Assembly: GCF_963678635.1 (NCBI RefSeq)
Contig: NC_087063.1
Span: 34,448,540 to 34,508,539, forward strand
Direction of reading: 5' to 3'
DNA: 60,000 nucleotides
Source: Symsagittifera roscoffensis
Lineage: Eukaryota; Xenacoelomorpha; Acoela; Convolutidae
The first letter of the stretch is position 1. Each line of letters opens with the position of its first letter. Of the stretch, positions 56,301 through 60,000 are shown piece by piece. The notes under the pieces are model-generated. The model saw only the letters and a program-made list of their open reading frames with translations. It did no database searches and was not told the origin of the DNA. Made by a program: the position numbers and the translations under genes.

Positions 56301-56744
56301 ATCGTTCAGGTACACCAAAGCAATTTCGTATAATAAACCAATTAGTATTTACTCTATTTAGTTTTGAAACGCTTCTGGCGCTGAAGCTGGACCCATCGGT
56401 AGTCTTTTCCACTTATGGAGACCGATCGCCATTATAAAGGCAGTAAGATTTTGAGAGTCGTCACCTAGGGCCATTTGAAAATAACCAAAAGTCAAATCAT
56501 TGTTGGAAAAGAACATGATACCATACATTGAGTCAATGACATCCCTTATCCTTGGTAGAGGCCAGCTTTTCTTTTCGATCTGATTGTTCAGTCCTCTGTA
56601 ATCAGTTACTAATTTGTGGGATTCGTCTGTTTTCCTTAGAAGTATGGGTGGGGCTGCCCCATTTGAGTTAGTTGGTTCAACTAGGTAGCTTTTTTCCAAA
56701 TCCTCCACGATGTTTTTCATGGCTTGCCAATTTTCAAAATTCAT
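56301..56744 (-). pseudogene. Ty3/gypsy reverse transcriptase domain
   Basis: The 128-codon frame begins within the fingers and runs through DYRGLN, PLPR, the first catalytic Asp (FSNNDL) and PMGPASAPEAF. Two in-frame stops then precede the second catalytic box at 56301-56312, which encodes YLND where YLDD or YVDD is usual. The Asp-to-Asn change would remove a metal ligand. Confidence 0.85.
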
Positions 56745-56760
56745 ACTTCCTTAAGCCCGC

Positions 56761-57250
56761 CGAAATGGCTTTACATAAGCTTTTGATTTTTTTTATGTCA
56801 GATTTTATACAAAAACCCTAAGTCCGTTAAGCTGCGTTAAAAAACCCGGTTTTGTTTTTTTTTCTTCACATGACAATTGTTTGCTTATGTGAGATTCGAC
56901 CAGAATGGACGAAAATGCAGATTCGAAACTTTAGCAGCTAGCCTTCCGAATTAGCAGTTTTGAAGGATTAGCAGTGTTATTGGAACGATTAGCCTAACGG
57001 TGAAGGCTAGAATATTCTGGTGTTTCAAATTTTTAAATATTCGAACTATGACGTCATATTTCTGAGAAACGCCAGAAACGACCATTTTGGCGGAAGAACC
57101 GAAATAAAACACAACAACATTAGTTGCGATAGCAATAACGACGAGAATTGTGATTGGAAAACAACAACAAATTGCAGAAGTAGCAGAGACCGTTCCGAGT
57201 TGCAACTATTGTGTCGCTACAATAGTTGCAAGGCCGTTGCGAACAACGGT
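56761..57250. other. No gene recognised
   Basis: Contains overlapping short frames on both strands with repetitive AACAACAA and GTAGCAG runs (57100-57240). Expected to hold the gypsy gag region if the element were complete; none is visible. Confidence 0.3.
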
Positions 57251-57254
57251 GAAG

Positions 57255-59790
57255 GGTGGAAGAATCCGGAGGGGTCTCGGGACTGGAACTTTTATCGTTT
57301 TATACAAATTTTTAGCTTCCCTATTATGTCCTGAATTGAATTTAATTAACATCCGAATTCATTTTGCTAGGATGAGAAGCTAGGAGTTGGGGGAAAGGGT
57401 TGATCCATCTTCGATGGAGATGATGATTTTTATCTACTGAGCAAAAACAATAATAATTCAATAAATAGTAGTAGCACTAATTTTAGGAGTGACCTCGTGG
57501 TCTGGGGATACTGAGACCTAGCCATGAGCTCACTATTTCTGCATGTAATCTAGTTAATTTGAGTGTTTTGAAGGAAGCCGAAAGCAGTAACGTTTTTGTC
57601 GACCCGATGTTGGAAAGACCACCAAAAGAACTGGCTTGGTAGAGACGGTGAAAAGCATGTAGAGCTCTTTATTTTCCGTCGATGTGTATCTTCCGGGTGA
57701 ATGTTACATAGATGTTTTTATGGCGCTCCTGGGTGTTATTCTTTTTTAACATCATGACCGGCAGAACCGTTAACGAGCACTCCGCGCCGAGCGGATGCTC
57801 ACATTAACGCACTTAATAGGCCTAAACCTCTGGGGAAGAAGGGTAGTTCGGAACGCGGAAGCCTTCCGGATTACCGTGAATAGCTTTTTAACCAAGTTAA
57901 GACCGAAAAATCACGAATCAGGAAGGGTGGGGGGATCAGTAAAAAAACAGTAAAAAAAAATCAGTAGAAATCATCTCCCCAGACAAGATGTGATCCGACC
58001 CCCCCGTTTGTTGTTGATAGATATTTTGTTGTTACAGGCATTTATATCATTCAGGATCTTTACAATCAATTTTGTGGCCCGTTTGTGAGGTTTGTACTGT
58101 AGGGTATTTGAGCATTTAAGCACGTTAATGATAAATTGCGCTCAATCCGGAAGGGTCTTGGGAGACGACTGATCCGGCAAGCAGTACAAGGAGCAACAAG
58201 AAGGGGCTCAACGACAACAACAATTGACTGTTGGGTATCATTAACAAGTTTTGTATCCCTTTTGGTACAAAAATTAAGATAGTAATCTGTGGGGGGCTCG
58301 ACAGTGCTGCACTGTAGTGACCCTTCACCGAACTGCGAATATCCGAGTTAAGCACCTTAATTCGGATATTAAACAAACCCGGAGGGGTATATTATTACTA
58401 ATATTATTACTAATTTTGCCTATATTAATACTCTTATATCGTTTTTCAGTGAAAAACACAGAAAGCAGACCGGTTTTTAGGGTCAAAATAGCGATATTTT
58501 GATCCCCCCACAAATCGCGATTTTTGAGATATCGATATTTTTTGAAACGGAAAAAAGCGCTAAATAAGTGTGTTACATCGTAACTGCACTACTATAATAG
58601 ATAGAACCGGTCAAGTTTAGTTCGGAAGTGGTTGGAACTATTTTGGAACCAAAAACCGAATTTTCGTGATTTTTGAGAAAACGGAACACTATAAAATCAG
58701 AAAATTTTTTGAAATTTTTGAGTTAGGACAGTAAAAATAGTTGTTCGGACAACGTCCACTACTGAATCTACAAGTTTTAAAACCCGCTACCCGAAAGCCT
58801 TCCGGGTTGCAGAGAAATCGAACTTAACGTGTTTGATTTGGTGGATTCATCAATCCGGAGGGGTACAGGTAGCATAGTTTTTTTGCAAATTTTTTCAACT
58901 AAAGCGTTTTAGATCGGGTCTTTTGCATTGAACTAGAAAAGTATAGGCCTTTTTAGCTCGGATCAATAATTTTTAGGTCGAAAAGAACAGAATTGCGGAA
59001 AAGTTAGGCGGAACCTAAAAGAGAGAAATTTCTTGATTTTAGAAAAAAGACGTTTTGGTTAATAACTTTGGAACTACTGGGCAGATCCAGTTGATCTTAG
59101 TACCAAAAGATCAGAAATTATCTGAGCTTACTGAAAAAGACAAAAGTTTTTTCGAAAAAATAAGCGTGCAAATTTTTTGAGATTGTTTTTAGCAAATTCA
59201 CCAATTTGGGAGGGTAGACTGTTCACGTTTTATAAATTTTTTTTAGGAAAGCCCTTACACCCCTACCAAAAAGTAATAGCGGTTGAATAAAGTAACTTTA
59301 GGCTGTTCTAGACGAAAAGGGAAGGCTAAAGGCACAAGAAAACCTTAATCGAGCGGAAGTTAGTCTAGCGATAAGACCCTTCATCGTTAGCGTGAATTGT
59401 CAAATAAGAGGCTTAACTTCAATCCGGAAGGGTCTAGGAAAGGATCACATACCCTTCTTAGTTAATTTAAGAAGCATAATAAAAATGGAGATCGTATCCG
59501 GAGGGGTATAGGTTGAAAATAAAGGAAATCTCCGAAAAGCTACTTTTACAAAACCAGAGGGCTCACAATCCGGCGGTGTCCAAAATTTTTCAAATTCGGA
59601 GGGGTCCCAATCCGGAGGGGTCTTGTTTGCACAAAACCGGAGGGGTACCAATCCGGAGGGGTCTTATATTTACTAACTCAGAGGGGTCCCAATCCGGAGG
59701 GGTCTAAATTTTGCTAATCCGGAGGGGTTTCAATTTTGCCAATCCGGAAGGGACCTATTTTTGCCAATCCGGAGGGGTATTATTTTATTT
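57255..59790. repeat. Dispersed to tandem 13-bp motif AATCCGGAGGGGT
   Basis: The motif (A)ATCCGG(A)(A/G)GGGT appears singly at about 57262, 58145, 58375, 58849, 59421 and 59495, with inverted forms near 57848 and 58797. It then occurs as a dense array from 59567 to 59778. The intervening DNA is otherwise unique, and no gene is recognised in it. Short frames rich in Pro-Asp or Gly-Arg here are translations of the motif. Confidence 0.8.
59567..59778. repeat. Ten-copy motif array with alternating 25/17-bp spacing
   Basis: Motif starts, estimated by eye, fall at 59567, 59592, 59609, 59633, 59650, 59674, 59691, 59716, 59741 and 59766. Steps are about 25, 17, 24, 17, 24, 17, 25, 25, 25. The alternating part is a 41-42-bp higher-order unit. 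Individual copies vary at one to three bases. Confidence 0.85.
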
Positions 59791-60000
59791 AAAAACTTAG
59801 GTTAACAGAAGAAAGACTACAGTGAAGTGAGAGGTATTAGGTTATTAGCAGACAGGCTAGGTATCAGTGACTGCACTGGTAATTTGCCTTTCAATAAAGA
59901 CCAGACCAAAACAAAACAGGTCCGAACTCGGATATTCGCGACACCAAGTCTAAACTAAAAAGAGCGTAATTCATTGGTGTGGGTTGAAACCCAATACGTT
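59791..60000. other. Right edge: possible transcript end or LTR-like segment
   Basis: An AATAAA-type signal (TTTCAATAAAGACC, near 59890) is followed by a segment whose AACTCGGATATTCGC (59925-59939) is the exact reverse complement of 58335-58349. The window ends before any boundary can be seen. Confidence 0.25.

Larger units (their letters stand above)
54064..56760 (-). pseudogene. Ty3/gypsy retrotransposon pol polyprotein relic (RT, RNase H, integrase)
   Basis: In minus-strand order: reverse transcriptase (56744-56300), RNase H (about 55990-55540), integrase core (55061-54596) and an integrase C-terminal tail with SYDRLKAF (54423-54064). The RT shows LVTDYRGLNNQI, PLPRI, FSNNDLTFGYFQM and KRLPMGPASAPEAFQ, a Ty3/gypsy pattern. 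The RT-RNase H-IN order also fits Ty3/gypsy rather than copia. Many frameshifts and stops break it, and the RT active site reads YLND. No gag, protease or flanking LTR pair could be established inside the window. Confidence 0.85.

Noticed and set aside
59567-59778. CRISPR-like array because of regular short repeats
   Set aside because: The genome is eukaryotic, repeats are only about 13 bp and degenerate, spacers are 4-12 bp, and no cas genes are present.
54064-60000. A full-length LTR retrotransposon ending in the 57-60 kb motif region
   Set aside because: No matching pair of long terminal repeats, no primer-binding site and no gag or protease frame could be found between 56.8 and 60 kb.

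Overview
This is a eukaryotic, AT-rich nuclear window, almost certainly from a metazoan. It holds one spliced protein-coding gene with GT-AG introns, and the rest is a dense graveyard of transposable elements. The high-GC exons stand out sharply from the AT-rich introns. The species cannot be named from the sequence. The mixture of relics (a Polinton/Maverick-type element, Penelope-like and Ty3/gypsy retroelements, hAT-type MITEs) suggests an invertebrate with a repeat-rich genome.

0-15.5 kb: remains of self-replicating (Polinton/Maverick or adintovirus-like) elements. The minus strand at 0.15-0.77 kb carries a broken FtsK/HerA (A32-like) packaging ATPase. Further decayed minus-strand frames lie at 1.3-3.9 kb. 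The plus strand at 4.3-10.3 kb carries a broken protein-primed family B DNA polymerase. This copy has been reshuffled by nested tandem duplications, including a nearly identical 859-bp tandem copy. A second, independently decayed polymerase copy lies at 12.6-15.4 kb. Both copies have altered residues in the catalytic metal-binding motif.

15.5-30.8 kb: no recognisable gene. It contains microsatellites, a cluster of hAT-type MITEs with long poly-C tracts, and short elements ending in a hairpin (Helentron-like by inference), some arranged as inverted pairs.

30.9-43.7 kb: a gene for an anion-selective Cys-loop (pentameric ligand-gated) receptor subunit of the GABA-A/RDL/glycine-receptor group. 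I reconstruct seven coding exons whose splice phases all agree, giving 1440 nt and 479 residues. Its introns hold a roughly 0.9-kb near-continuous palindrome, an inverted pair of Helentron-like elements, and a MITE with a perfect 8-bp target duplication.

43.7-60 kb: inverted-motif clusters, an 80-bp perfect palindrome, a Penelope-like reverse transcriptase relic with an intact YVDD, and a minus-strand Ty3/gypsy pol relic whose RT active site reads YLND. At the right edge is an unusual array of a 13-bp CCGGAGGGG-type motif with alternating 25/17-bp spacing.

The receptor gene is the only locus that looks functional. The most unusual structures are the scrambled polymerase locus, the intronic giant palindrome and the right-edge motif array.
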